Positions 1 through 10,937 of a stretch of 64,000 nucleotides of DNA are shown one piece after another. Made by a program: the position numbers and the translations under genes. Position 1 is the stretch's first letter. The number at the start of each line of letters is the position of its first letter. The notes under the pieces are model-generated. The model had not been told where the DNA came from. It worked only from the letters and a program-made list of their open reading frames with translations, and ran no database searches. This DNA is from Adiantum capillus-veneris (Eukaryota; Streptophyta; Polypodiopsida; Polypodiales; Pteridaceae). The stretch lies in the NCBI GenBank assembly GCA_014529385.2, contig CM043970.1, positions 67,850,567-67,914,566 on the forward strand. The letters run 5' to 3'.

Positions 1-403
1 ATTCTAACAATTTTTAGGTGTACTTTGGCACTTCAATCCCTAGTTGCTGCTCCTCTTTACCCCTTTAGAAAAGCACTCAAGCTATTATACCCGTGGCTCG
101 AATACCATTATTTGCAAGAAATATAAGAGAGGGTCTTTCAACACCAAAACAACACCAGCTCCTATCAAGCTTCTAATAGCTCAATAGTGGTTAAGCCGTA
201 GGAAAGCCCCGCAGGACTCCATTATTAAGGCCATAGCTCTCGACGGTAATGCCGTGTTATCTGCACGAAGGCAGGCACACTGCAAGGCTGAAAAATCCCT
301 ATTCTACTTACTCAATTGCAATTAAGAATACCAACCATTTATAGCTAGCTTAAGGACCTCCCTTCTTGAGCAAGAAAAGAGAAACCTTGTGCTCTGATAC
401 CAA
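1..403 (-). other. Gypsy element G: 5' leader between gag start and primer site
   Basis: This is the untranslated leader of a minus-strand Gypsy element. It is colinear with 17306-17725 (element C) and 49439-49855 (element A). The base pair 'at' at positions 1-2 is the inside of the gag start codon (CAT on the plus strand), so gag of G begins exactly at the left window edge and the rest of G lies outside. A stem-loop at 183-226 is shared with the other two leaders; in G one stem pair is mismatched. Confidence 0.8.
391..402 (-). promoter_or_regulatory. Primer binding site of Gypsy G
   Basis: On the minus strand this reads TGGTATCAGAGC, the classic plant retrotransposon primer site complementary to the 3' end of initiator methionine tRNA. 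It lies one base inside the LTR that starts at 404, which sets G's orientation as minus. Confidence 0.85.
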
Positions 404-1807
404 TGTAATATTTTAATGGCCTAGTAACTTGTGAGTAGCGGAAAATAACATGAACATAGTGAGAATTTCATTAGAATAGATTCCTAATGAGCATAGCAAG
501 AATGCTTGGATGGAAAGAGCAACAAAAAGCATAACACCTAGTTAGATAAGCATGAACAATACTTCAAAAGAGAGAGAAATTAAGCTATTGACAACAGTTG
601 AGGACCGGATTTACGTGGAGCCGCCCCTCCTTCCAAAAGGCTTTGTATTATAGGTTTCCCCCATCAAAGGAGACATTTTACAATACAATTCTTTGTGTTC
701 CTTAAATAACTAGCTAGTGCAATGAAGATGGAAGCTTCAAGCACTAAGAAAACACTTATAAAACACAACATCAATTCCCTCACGATCTCAGACCCAAGAC
801 CTCACACACCTTTGAAGATGGTGAGAGCTAGCGGGATATCAGAGTAGATAATTGAGAGGAAGGAGTAGTCTTACGAGAAAGAAGTATATCTCCTCTTATA
901 ATCACTCATAAAAGCTTAGCATAGCTTAGTAATTAGCATGGTGGAGGAGATGAGCATGCATCGAAGCTTGGCTCTTGGTTGGATTTGCATCACAAAGCCA
1001 AGAGTTGTTGGTGTAGGCCTCCCTTCTCACAAGCTTAGAGTAGATGATGAGCTTTCCGTTAAAGCTTGAGAAGGAGAGAGAGAGTCTTCTTGCTTCATAC
1101 ATGAGATTGTGTGAGTGTGTGTGTGATAATTCCTTGCCAAAATCAGTCCCCCTCTCTCTCTTGGTTGACCCCTCTTGCAAAACTCTTGCTAGCACCCCAT
1201 TGGACCCTACAAAGCTAAGCCAATCATAATTGAGAAGCATAAGTGATAGCCTTGTCACATGTGTTCCCCTTTCCCCTTTTGTGAGAGATGTAGGTAATTA
1301 AATAATGCAACTAAATTCTCATTGGACTCCTTTGTCTTCTGGCCAATAGGAATCATGCAAACCATTGGGCTGTTGAATACTCATTGGACCCCTTGGTAGA
1401 CTGTCCAATAGTCTTCTAGAGAGCTTAATTCTTATTGATTCTTTTATTTAGTGTTTTTAAATGAAATAAATTAGAGTTACTCTAGCCTAATTCTCATTGG
1501 TCTACCTCTATGGCCATCCAATAGGATCTGACTGCACCTTGTGGGCAATTGGCCTAGGGAGCTGACATGTGTCCATCATGTCCTTTGTGTAAAGGGAAGC
1601 CTTTGAGTGCGTGTGTGTGTTCTCTCACAAGCTTCTCTCTCTTCCCCTACCTTTAGGGGTCGCCCCCTCCTCTTTAGGAGTCATGAAAGACTTTTTGGTC
1701 ATCACTAAACCATCCAATTTTCCCTAGGGTTGGACCGTTGGACATAATCTTGGAATTTTGGAACCTTAGCATTTTGGAAGTCTTAATGGGCTGAACCTTA
1801 GGGTCTT
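404..1807 (-). mobile_element. Gypsy G 5' LTR, first part
   Basis: This is 1404 bp of a long terminal repeat of the same family as those at 42538-44131 and 49856-51449. It starts TGTAAT next to the primer site. It is interrupted at 1807 by element H and resumes at 14970, to a total of 1590 bp against 1594 bp in element A. The small frames inside it (for example 926-1258 and 1044-1229) are LTR sequence, not genes. Confidence 0.85.
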
Positions 1808-2729
1808 TGTTGGGGGTCCTATCATTGCATAGCTCCAATGACCAACAAAATTATCAATCCGGAGGGATGAGCTACCCGGCTAGGGCATGGAAACACTCAC
1901 ACAATTAGTGAGCTAATTATGGCAACACGAATAGTTAACTCTATGAGGTGAGATTCTCGGCCTATGGAGGAGCTAAGCCACAATGACAGGCAATCTCCAC
2001 ATCCACTTCTCTTCACCTCTAATCAACCCAATCACACACACTATTGATTGCAAGATGCACACACCACTAATCCGATCATGCAACATACTAATCGCAAGCA
2101 CACACACATAGATCTATTGAGCACCACACTCCATTCAAACCTACCTGTACACACAAGCAAGAGAGGGAAATCACACAAGATTAGAGAGGTATTAACCACT
2201 AATTAGTAAAGATCCAGCTAATCAAAGCATCATAGGCAATCATAAGAAGCATGAGAGAGGCATAGTGAAAGAGAATTAAGCATTGATTAGTGTTAACCAA
2301 GTCACATGAGCAAGGAGAAGCTCAAGGACTCTATAGCCACACACCTCAAGAGCTCTCACCAAAGAGTGCTCTCAACAAATGATCTCGAGAATCCTAATTT
2401 CTTTTACACATTGCCTTATGTACGTAGGGTAAAAGTATGCAATGTCCAGGTGCCCAAGGCCTTGAGGGCTCCACCACTTACTGCATCTGCAACCTAGGCA
2501 CACTAACTAACCTATCCTTTATAGCTTGTAACTCCCGTGGACCTCGTAACGCATTAAAATATTACAATGGCTTGAAATAAATCGGGAATTTACAATACGT
2601 GACCATTTTGGGAAGATGTGAAAAATGTGTAACTCCAATCTTTACTGCTTCTGCATGTTGATCTTCGATGTGCATCCATAAGAGTCGGCCTTTAGCAGCT
2701 TATGTTAACTAACGTTGACTCAGTTAACA
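1808..2729 (-). repeat. 3' LTR of element H (922 bp)
   Basis: It starts TGTTGGGGG and ends GTTAACA on the plus strand. It matches the split copy at 8576-9057 plus 14525-14964. A minus-strand TATA-like CTATAAAGG lies at 2516-2524. The 63-codon frame at 2306-2497, also present at 14525-14734, is LTR sequence. Confidence 0.85.
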
Positions 2730-2743
2730 TTTCCCCCTTTCGA
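2730..2743 (-). promoter_or_regulatory. Polypurine tract of element H
   Basis: On the minus strand this reads GAAAGGGGGAAA immediately before the 3' LTR. This is the expected place and composition for the plus-strand primer of reverse transcription. Confidence 0.75.
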
Positions 2744-4490
2744 TTTTAGTGCCCGCATCCTTGGGCACTGTTGAAAAGTGTCCGTGGAGGCTGTGGAAGT
2801 TTTTTGATTTGTTGTTGATGGGCCGATCGTTTTTGTTTGTCGTTGAATTTGTTGATGAGGTTCAATTTGTTGCAGCATCTTGATTGGTCCGAATATGTCT
2901 GATGTGAGAGATAATGTTTCATTTGTCCATTGTAATAGCATAATGAGGAGGCTACTGTTTATTTATGAGAAGTATGTACAAGGGAAGTAGAATGATGAGG
3001 TTCTAAATTAGGGTATAATGGCTGGATGACCAAAGGGAAAAAACCCAGTGGGGAAAAAAGTGCCTTTGGGATAAGCGCATTATTGGAGTACTTATTAGCA
3101 TGGGATATATTAATAAAGTACTCAAGGGATTATTTGTTGATAGTTATGGAATTAAAAAGACAACAAATATGAGAGGGTAGCATGATGGAATTTTGGTTTT
3201 CCTATCGTATCCAGTCAAGGTGCATAGGTGGAAGCAAAAAAAGAGTGTCTAATGCATATGTCCAATGATGGGACATCCTATTTATGCATACACAAATATG
3301 CATGGAAAACAATATGCTGTGCAAGAAAGATTTTGAGTGGTTATTCCGAAAGATGGTGTAGCTATAAAAGCATATGACATGGCTTTGTAAGCTGGCACCC
3401 CTTTAAGAATGGTTTTCGTTGACAAGGATATGTGCTTTCATCTTACTGTGCATTGTGCATGAGTGTTGGACTCTATGACACTCCACCATTTGTACGTTAA
3501 TGGACTTCGACTCTTATGCTCATCTCATCCAGCATGAGCGTCATGACTTTAGATATGCTCAACTCTTCCAGCTTGAGCGTAAGCCTAATAACTACGAATC
3601 TTAGCACAGAGTTTAATATGACTTGAATCTTTGGGACTAATGCTTTGCTCATTTTATGGCTCAGCAGCCTGACTCTGACTATGCCAAAGAGTGTTTTTTG
3701 CACCCTGGCGACTTGAATTTTTACATTCTTGTGCTTACTCCAAACATTCATTTCTTCAGGTAAAAATAAGCTTGAATTCTCAAAAAGAGGATTAGTGAAG
3801 GACCAAGTTAGCATTGAAGGTTTCTTTTGCCATACCTGTTTTATCATCTTTGAATGTGCCTTCACGCTGGTTGGGTTGTCCTTCACTGACTGTGAAGAAT
3901 CCATTTTTTGTTTGATTCTCCAATTAGGCCTATTGTAAGAAGTCTTTGATGTTGTTGTAGGCCTCTGTTCACTGTTGGAATTTGGCTTTTGACTAGGAGC
4001 ATTGGAAGACTTAGGAATCCAAATCTCTTGATGACCTTTGTATCTCCTTTGTTGACTTTGCTTGACTCTAGGTCTTGTTGAGTTCTTGAGATCTTCATGC
4101 AGGTTTGTTGTAGCTGTAGTTGGCTTGCGGTGGCTTGCGGTTGACTGGTAGCCAAATCTTTGAATAACCTGTGTAAAATCCTTGTCCAAGAGGAACATTC
4201 TTTGAGATCCATTTTTTTTATGTATGCTCTTGAGAGTTGTGGTTGACTTTAGAATCTTTTGATCTTGTTCTGTTGTATACCTGCTTCTTAAGTATCCTAG
4301 GATATTGTTGAGGTTGATACCTTGTGGGCCTTCTTTCCTGGGAGGGACTTGAAGTTACTTCATAGGCGCTAACCTGCAGTTTTGGTACCCATGTCTGTCT
4401 GTTACCTCTATAGTACTCTTGTTCTTTTAAGCTCCATTGTGATGCTATCCATCCCATGTGTTTATCTTTTTGTGTTGATTTCCTGTCTTT

Positions 4491-4714
4491 AATCCAAATT
4501 GGATCATTGACTTTGACTAAACTACTCGGAACGAACACTTGCTTGACTATCTTTTGCTTTCTTGAGTACTTTGGCTGATAAATCTTTTCTTTTTTGGTTT
4601 TTTAATCCAAATTGGATCATTGACTTTGACTAAACTACTCAGAACGAACACTTGCTTGACTATCTTTTGCTTTCTTGAGTACTTTTGCTGATAAATCTTT
4701 GCTTTTTTGGTTTC
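4491..4714. repeat. 113-bp tandem duplication inside element H
   Basis: The block starting AATCCAAATTGG at 4491 recurs at 4604 with few changes, both copies ending in a T-rich run. It explains why the same peptide (VPSSLVKVNDPIWIK) appears in two adjacent minus frames. Confidence 0.85.
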
Positions 4715-6437
4715 CACCTTTTCGTTCACAATCTGAGCAATACGCCATGATTGGTGGTATTTCATTTGGTTCTGTCATGTCGAGATCTTGCTAAGAAGCT
4801 TCTGTTTTTGTGCTTGCCAAGTTGTTGGTATCTTCTTTTAAAACAGTGAGCATCAAGCTGTAGATTGCTGCGTCTTGACCTTTGTACCGTCTTTGGCTTT
4901 GTTCTCCAATTAGATTTGCTTCTATTGGTGATCTATTGGATCTTGCAATTCTGGCTCTCGATTATAGATCTAACCACTGTAATCCATGTACAATGACCCT
5001 GATTGCATATGCACCAACTGCATGTTTTGCTGGCTTGTGCAGATTTCTAGATAAACACTTGGATCAATTTTTTGTACTTCTATCTGCACTTCATCTTTAA
5101 GCTTGCAATACCTGGCTCTATTGAAGTCTCTGAACATCTGGGAGTTCTCTAAATCTCGATTTACTCGGATCAATAGGATCTTGGTACCTGTGTTGCTTTT
5201 GCTGCTCATCAAGTATCTATGGACTTCTGAATCTGCATATAAGACCTTATCTCCATTGTAGCCATATAACTGCAATGGCTGTTCTGTTGCAATTGTGCAT
5301 GTATTGCACGGTTGCTAGCTTGCTCGGATGTACTTGAACTCGCAGCTCGATTTGAGTCCATATTGGCTTGTTCTGTAAAAACTGTCTCCTAGCAAATTTT
5401 GGTATCGATTAGCAGAATTTCTCATGCTCGATTTTGGTTAAATTGCTTTAGCCAAATCACTTTTGCAGTTGACTGCTCTTAGACTCACAAGAGTTGATTA
5501 ACTCTAGCTCGACAGTGTCAGAATCGATTTGGGTCTTGAATAGCCTAATCTGGTATCCACTGTGATTTGTCCCCTGTTCGTTCGACTGGAAGCTAAATTT
5601 GCAATGCTATACTTGCACTTGCTCGTTTCTCGCATTCAAAATTTTGAAATTTATTTGCCTGACGCTCTACTGCTTGGAGTTGGCATTTTTGCTCGTTTTT
5701 TTGGCTGATCTTCTGCTATTTATGACTGTTCTGATGTTTGCTCGTTTCTTTTCTGAATTGCTGCTCTTGATTTGTGCTCACTTTGCAGTGCACTTTTGAT
5801 TTGCTTTTTTGCTATTTCTGTCTTTTTCCGGGCTCTTTTTGGCACTTTCGTTGACTTTTTTTTATTTTTCTAAATTTTTTGTGAATTTGTGAATTTTATA
5901 AAATTTTTGGTAATTTTCTAATTTTTTGGTGATTTCTTTGAAGGTCTTAGGATTTTTACAATTTTTTTGGATTTTTTTCGAATAGTTTTTTTTAATGAGT
6001 TATTTGAGCTTTTATTATTTTTAGGGATTTATTTGTGTCAATTTTTTATTTTTTTACTAATTTTCTATGAGTTTTTAATGTTTTTTTGAATTTTTAATGA
6101 GGTTTTTTTGTGAATTTTTTGTGATTTTTTTGTGATTTTTTTGATATTTTTATGATTTTTCTAAGAAGTTTCTATTTTTAAAAATTTTTAAATGTTTTTT
6201 CTATGTTTTTGTAATTTCAAAAGCTCTTTTTGGATTTTCTTTTTGTGATTTTTGAGTTTTATTTATTTATTTATCATACTAGAATAAACTAAATAAATTA
6301 AAAACTACCTACCCACTTACCTGGCAGCAACGAGAGCGCGTTGACCGTGGATGCTGACAGCGGCACAGATTTGGCGCTGATTATGAGAGCGTATGAGTCG
6401 TGTGCGAGAGTGCTGACGCGGCAGGCGTGCAACGACC

Positions 6438-6501
<64 letters not shown>
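6438..6501. repeat. (GA)n microsatellite
   Basis: About 32 uninterrupted GA units, with shorter GA-rich stretches continuing to about 6920. The 'RERERER' and 'SLSLSL' frames across it are translation artefacts. Confidence 0.95.
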
Positions 6502-6502
<1 letters not shown>

Positions 6503-8558
6503 GACACGTGGGGTCTAGTGGCAGTGCGCGCCGCGCAACAAAGAATGAGAGATAGTGGGACAGCGGCGTGGGCTGAGTCCTTTAACGACGCTCACAACGG
6601 GTAGAGACTAGGAGAGAGAGTGAATGCGGGCATGGTGGCACTGGCGGGCAGTCACCAGGACACGTGTGTGAGCGTGTGCCATGCACATGGGAAGTGGGCA
6701 CACAACATAAAAAGAAGAAGAAGACGAAGAGTATTTTAACGTCTTAGGAAGCTATCCCGCGAGACATTAAAGATCTATCCGACAAGGAGAGAGAGAAGGG
6801 GAGAGAAAGTTAGACAGAGAGGGGAAGTTAGTGAGAGAGTGAGGGAGGTTGAGAGATAATGTTAATAATGGGGATTTTGGAGTAAAGGGGAAGAGAGAGA
6901 GTTAGTAAGAGAAGAGAGAGAGAGTGGGTGTGGGGTATTGTTCACGCAGAGCGGGAATTAGGGAACGGCCGACAGAGAAAGATTATTTTAATGTTGTAGG
7001 AAACTTTCCCAAGAGATCGTTAAGATCTAGCCGACACGGACGTTTATGCGCCGCAAGGCAAAGCGTCGAGGTCGAAAATCGTCTTTTTTTTAAATTTTTA
7101 ATTTCCAAACATCCAAAAATGCCAAAATTAGGCCAGAAAGTAGCCGAAACTCCAAAAAATTGCCAAAAAAGTCCAAAAATTATAGAAACCTTAGAAAATC
7201 ATCGTCATTTACAACCCAACATTTTTGATAGGCAAAAGCACACCAAAAATAGCAGTTTTTACCGAAAACGCCAGATTTGACCAAATCATCAACCCGGTCT
7301 CCGAAAATAGTAAAACTCTCAAAATTTAGCGAACGAAGGCCCAATTGTGCTCAAAATGATGCCGAAAGCACACATTCAAACCAAATGGTAAAGATCGCAA
7401 AATATCAAATTTTTATGAAATTAAGCAAATATTAATGCAAAAAATTATCCAAAAAATACCCAATTTTTTTTGAAAATTTTCACACGTTGGGGATTAGTGC
7501 AGCCAAAGAAATCACATCAAATCAATTGCCAAATTATTTGATCAAAAAAATCAAGACTACGCAATTAAACCGACAAAATTTGCGACAAAATTAGGTCAAA
7601 ATTCGACGCAAATGAAGTGTGTACATCCCCTATTTTGAGCTAAAAAACACAGCAATTAACCATTATGCACATCAAATATGCAATCAAAAAATGAATGTTT
7701 CATGCAATTTAAACACGTTTTAGGCGCACACACACTAATAAAATTGGCAGTTTTCACCAATCTTTAGGTGCGCACACAAAAGGGTAAATTTGTCGAAATT
7801 GCAATGTGATTTCACAAATCATTAGTTGGACATGACCACAAAAATCAATCATCACAATTGGAAAATTATTAAGCACACATTGATTTTTAGGTGCACAAAC
7901 ATGGGCACAATAGTGCACACACCTAAAATTAGGCATACACACACTCAATTAGAATGCACACACACTTGATTTTAGTGCACACACACTTGCAATTGACCAT
8001 CCAAGCATGCAATTAACTCAATTATGCACCCAATTAGCAACACGCATTCACCAATTAGCAATTGAAACTTGTCATATTCATATGCCACCAAATCTAATAA
8101 ATTTCGGCATTACGATGGCATGAAACAAACAATCAAAAAATTTTCAATCCAACATAACATCGACATTGCGTTGCATCAAGATAGCATCAACATTATATTG
8201 CATCATGGTGGGATCTCTACACAATTCTTCATTTCCTTAGATTCTAGGGAGGTTGAGAATACCACCTTGATTAGCTTTCCTCGAAGATCGATTGAATGGT
8301 CGAATGCTCCAATCCTTCATAGCAAATTAGTAAGTTAGCAAAAATTAGTGAAATTAGCAAGGGGTTAGTGTGAAATTAGAGTGTGTAAACACAAAATTGA
8401 CGAGATACGGTGACAAATTAGGGAATTATGAACACATTGCTTCATGCACACACATCCAAAATCAACAAAAACATAAACACACAAATGAAATTAGTAGTGA
8501 CATTAGTGAGGAAACACATTTGATTATGCCACAATTACACTAGCGTAGGCCATCGTCC

Positions 8559-8574
8559 CTGGCAGTGGTGCCAA
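8559..8574 (-). promoter_or_regulatory. Primer binding site of element H
   Basis: The minus strand reads TTTGGCACCACTGCCAG directly inside the 5' LTR. It resembles the TGGCGCC-type primer sites of Tat/Athila-like elements rather than the initiator-Met type used by every other element here. Confidence 0.6.
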
Positions 8575-8575
8575 A

Positions 8576-9057
8576 CGTTGGGGGTCCCATCGTTGCATAG
8601 CTCCAATGACCAACAAAATTATCAATCCAGAGGGATGAGCTACCCGGCTAGGGCATGGAAACACTCACACGACTATTGAGCTGATTATGGCAACACGAAT
8701 GGTTAACTCTATGAGGTGAGCTTCTTGACCTATGGAAGAGCTAAGCCACAATGATGGGCAATCTCCACATCCACTTCTCTTCATCTCTACTCAACCCAAT
8801 TATACACACTAACGATTGCAAGATTCACACAACACTAATCCTATCATGCAACACACTAATCTCAAGCACATACACATAGATCTATTGAGCACCACACTCC
8901 AATCAAACCTACATGCACACACAAACAAGAGAGGGAAATCACACAAGATTAGAGAGGGATTAACCACTAATTAGTTAAGATCTAGCTAATCAAAGCATCA
9001 TAGGCAATCATAAGAAGCATGACAGAGGCATAGTGAAAGAGAATTAAGCATTGATTA
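8576..9057 (-). repeat. 5' LTR of element H, first part
   Basis: 482 bp matching 1808-2289. The LTR terminus TG has become CG at 8576. It is interrupted by Copia I after the target GATTA (9053-9057). Confidence 0.85.
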
Positions 9058-9777
9058 TGTTAAGTATGGAGCCTGATTTACCCTTGTAATTTTCTGTGGT
9101 AAAAGCGCACATTTGTAAGGCCCCCATTATGGGGAGAAGCCATCATGCGTGAAGGAAAATCACTCACCGGAAACCAAAATTTTCACGGACAAGAATCAGG
9201 GGCAACTTTAGAGGCCTCGGGGGCAGAGGCCCCCGAGACTTTTTTTTCACCAGAATATTCCTTTTTCGCCGGAATATTATGGCCGGATGGCGGCCGGAAA
9301 GTGGTCGGAAGTCAATGGCTGGTGGCCGGTGGCCGAATTCAAAAGCGGACTTGTCTTCTCAAGGGCGGCCACACATGGGCGGATTGGAGGGTTCGATTTG
9401 GACTTATTCGCACAAGGGCGGCTACACATGGCTGTCTCTCATAAGAGAGGGCAGCCCTTTTGGCCTATAAAAGGAGGCCATTTCTACACACATTTCATAG
9501 TGTGAAGTTGATGCAACAAGGTGAGTGTGAGGTGGTGAGAGTGAAGCAAGGCGGGAGCTCCATTAAGGGTATAATCCTTTTGTAAACTACTTCTTGTTTT
9601 GAAGTACTAAAGCCATTGAGTGGCTGCTTTCCCGTGGACGTAGCCCACATTGGGTGAACCACGTATATCGTGTGTACTCTCTCTCTCTCTACTCTATAAT
9701 CTCGTGTATGTAAATATTTCTCTCTCCATTAAGTAATCTACTCAATTATCTATTTAGCTACGTCTTATTTCCTAACA
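9058..9777 (+). repeat. 5' LTR of Copia I (720 bp)
   Basis: TG...CA-bounded repeat matching 13794-14519. It contains a TATA box at 9466-9474 (TATAAAAGG) about 310 bp before its end, the expected promoter of the element. The short plus frames at 9145-9505 are LTR sequence. Confidence 0.9.
9466..9474 (+). promoter_or_regulatory. TATA box in Copia I 5' LTR
   Basis: TATAAAAGG in a GC-rich context, repeated at 14208-14216 in the 3' LTR. Transcription would start roughly 30 bp downstream; the start itself is inferred. Confidence 0.6.
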
Positions 9778-9800
9778 ACTAGTATCAGAGCAAGGTTTGC
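9778..9800 (+). promoter_or_regulatory. Primer binding site of Copia I
   Basis: TAGTATCAGAGC immediately follows the LTR end. It differs by one base from the initiator-Met site TGGTATCAGAGC. Confidence 0.75.
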
Positions 9801-9850
9801 TCGTAGCTAAATTATCTCAAGGAAAGAATTCCTTGAATTGAGTGGGAGTT

Positions 9851-10813
9851 ATGGCGGAGGAAGGGAAGCTCAAGATTGAGAAGTTCAACGGAAAAAACTA
9901 CCAACATTGGAAGATGCAGATTGAAGACTATCTCTACCAGAAGGACCTCTATTTGCCACTGGGCGGTCTTGCGAAGAATCCCGCAACAATGGCACATGAA
10001 GCATGGATTTTCCTTGATCGAAAGGCACTGGGAACAATCCGGTTAAGCTTGGTGTCAACGGTGGCCTTCAATGTTTCGTAGATTAAGACCACGGAGGACT
10101 TGATGAAGTCACTTGACGACTTCTACGAGAAACCATGGGCATCCAATAAGGTATTTCTTATGAAGCGCTTGTTCAATCTAAAGATGGCAGAGAATGGTTC
10201 AGTTGCAGAACACCTAAATGACTTTAACACAAACATAAGTCAACTTCGATCAGTGAAAATCAATTTCGATGACGAAGTGCGAGCTCTCCTTATACTATCA
10301 TCTCTACCGGATAGTTGGGACAGCCTTGTGATGGCTGTAAGTAATTCTATCTCTGGCACAAATACTCTTAAGTTTGATGATGTTGTGGGTGTTCTCCTAA
10401 TCGAGGAAATGCGAAGGAGAAGCACAAGAGAATCATCAAGTGCTGCACTATCAATGGAAACAAGAGGAAGGCCTAAGGAGAGGTTCAAAAACCAAAAGGG
10501 TCGTGATCGGTCAAGGCGGAGCAAGTCACGCACAAAGTCAGTTCTTGAATGTTGGAACTGCGGCAAGAAGGGCCACGTCAAGAAGGATTTCTGGTCCAAG
10601 AAGAAGAAGGAGACAGAGTCTCAAGACAACAAGCCAACATCGGAGGCCAATGTGGCAGGTAAAGTAGAGCAAGATGCTCTAATTCTCTCATTAGACAATG
10701 TGTCTAATTCGTGGATAGTAGATTCCGGGGCTTCATTCCATGCGACACCACACAAGCAACATTTCCAAGACTACACCAAAGGTAATTTTGGGTTCTGTAT
10801 ACTTGGGAGATGA
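9851..10813 (+). pseudogene. Copia I gag and protease start (one stop, then a frameshift)
   Basis: The frame starts at ATG 9851, just after the primer site. It encodes a Ty1/Copia gag: an N-terminal domain around FNGKNYQHWKMQIEDYL, a UBN2-type middle (about residues 90-190), and a zinc knuckle CWNCGKKGHVKKDF near residue 234. It then runs into the aspartic protease motif IVDSGASFHAT. An in-frame TAG at 10079-10081 splits it; CAG to TAG is a likely origin. The last knuckle cysteine is replaced by Phe. Near 10790 the frame is lost and the protein continues in another frame (10740-10934). An intact relative would make virus-like particle protein and process the polyprotein; this copy probably cannot. 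Confidence 0.85.
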
Positions 10814-10934
10814 TGAAGCTTGTGAGATTGTCGGCAAAGGTACAGTTTCTGTCAAAACTGCTAATGGAAATGAATGGAAGCTTAAAGGTGTTAGGCATGT
10901 TCCTTCTCTTCGCAAAAATTTGATCTCTACATGA
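10788..10934 (+). pseudogene. Copia I protease-to-integrase linker in shifted frame
   Basis: This frame (GSVYLGDDEACEIV..., ending NLIST) continues the protease/pre-integrase part after the frameshift near 10790. It ends at TGA 10932-10934, after which the long pol frame opens in phase. The frameshift plus this stop break an otherwise continuous gag-pol polyprotein. Confidence 0.75.
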
Positions 10935-10937
10935 CAA

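Larger units (their letters stand above)
2744..8558 (-). other. Interior of element H, no convincing protein gene
   Basis: The minus frames at 3497-4198, 3883-4212, 4218-4538, 4547-4765 and 4970-5275 are short, overlapping and rich in Lys, Gln, Ser and Asn. They share short motifs such as WIPK/WVPK and DPIWIK, which suggests an eroded, internally repetitive gag-like region rather than an intact gene. From about 5800 to 6300 the plus strand is very T-rich, and from 7080 to 7740 A-rich. The 8069-8338 plus frame has no recognisable domain. Confidence 0.5.

Noticed and set aside
391-402. tRNA genes suggested by TGGTATCAGAGC strings
   Set aside because: Only the 12-base primer-site match is present, next to LTRs; no cloverleaf can be drawn.
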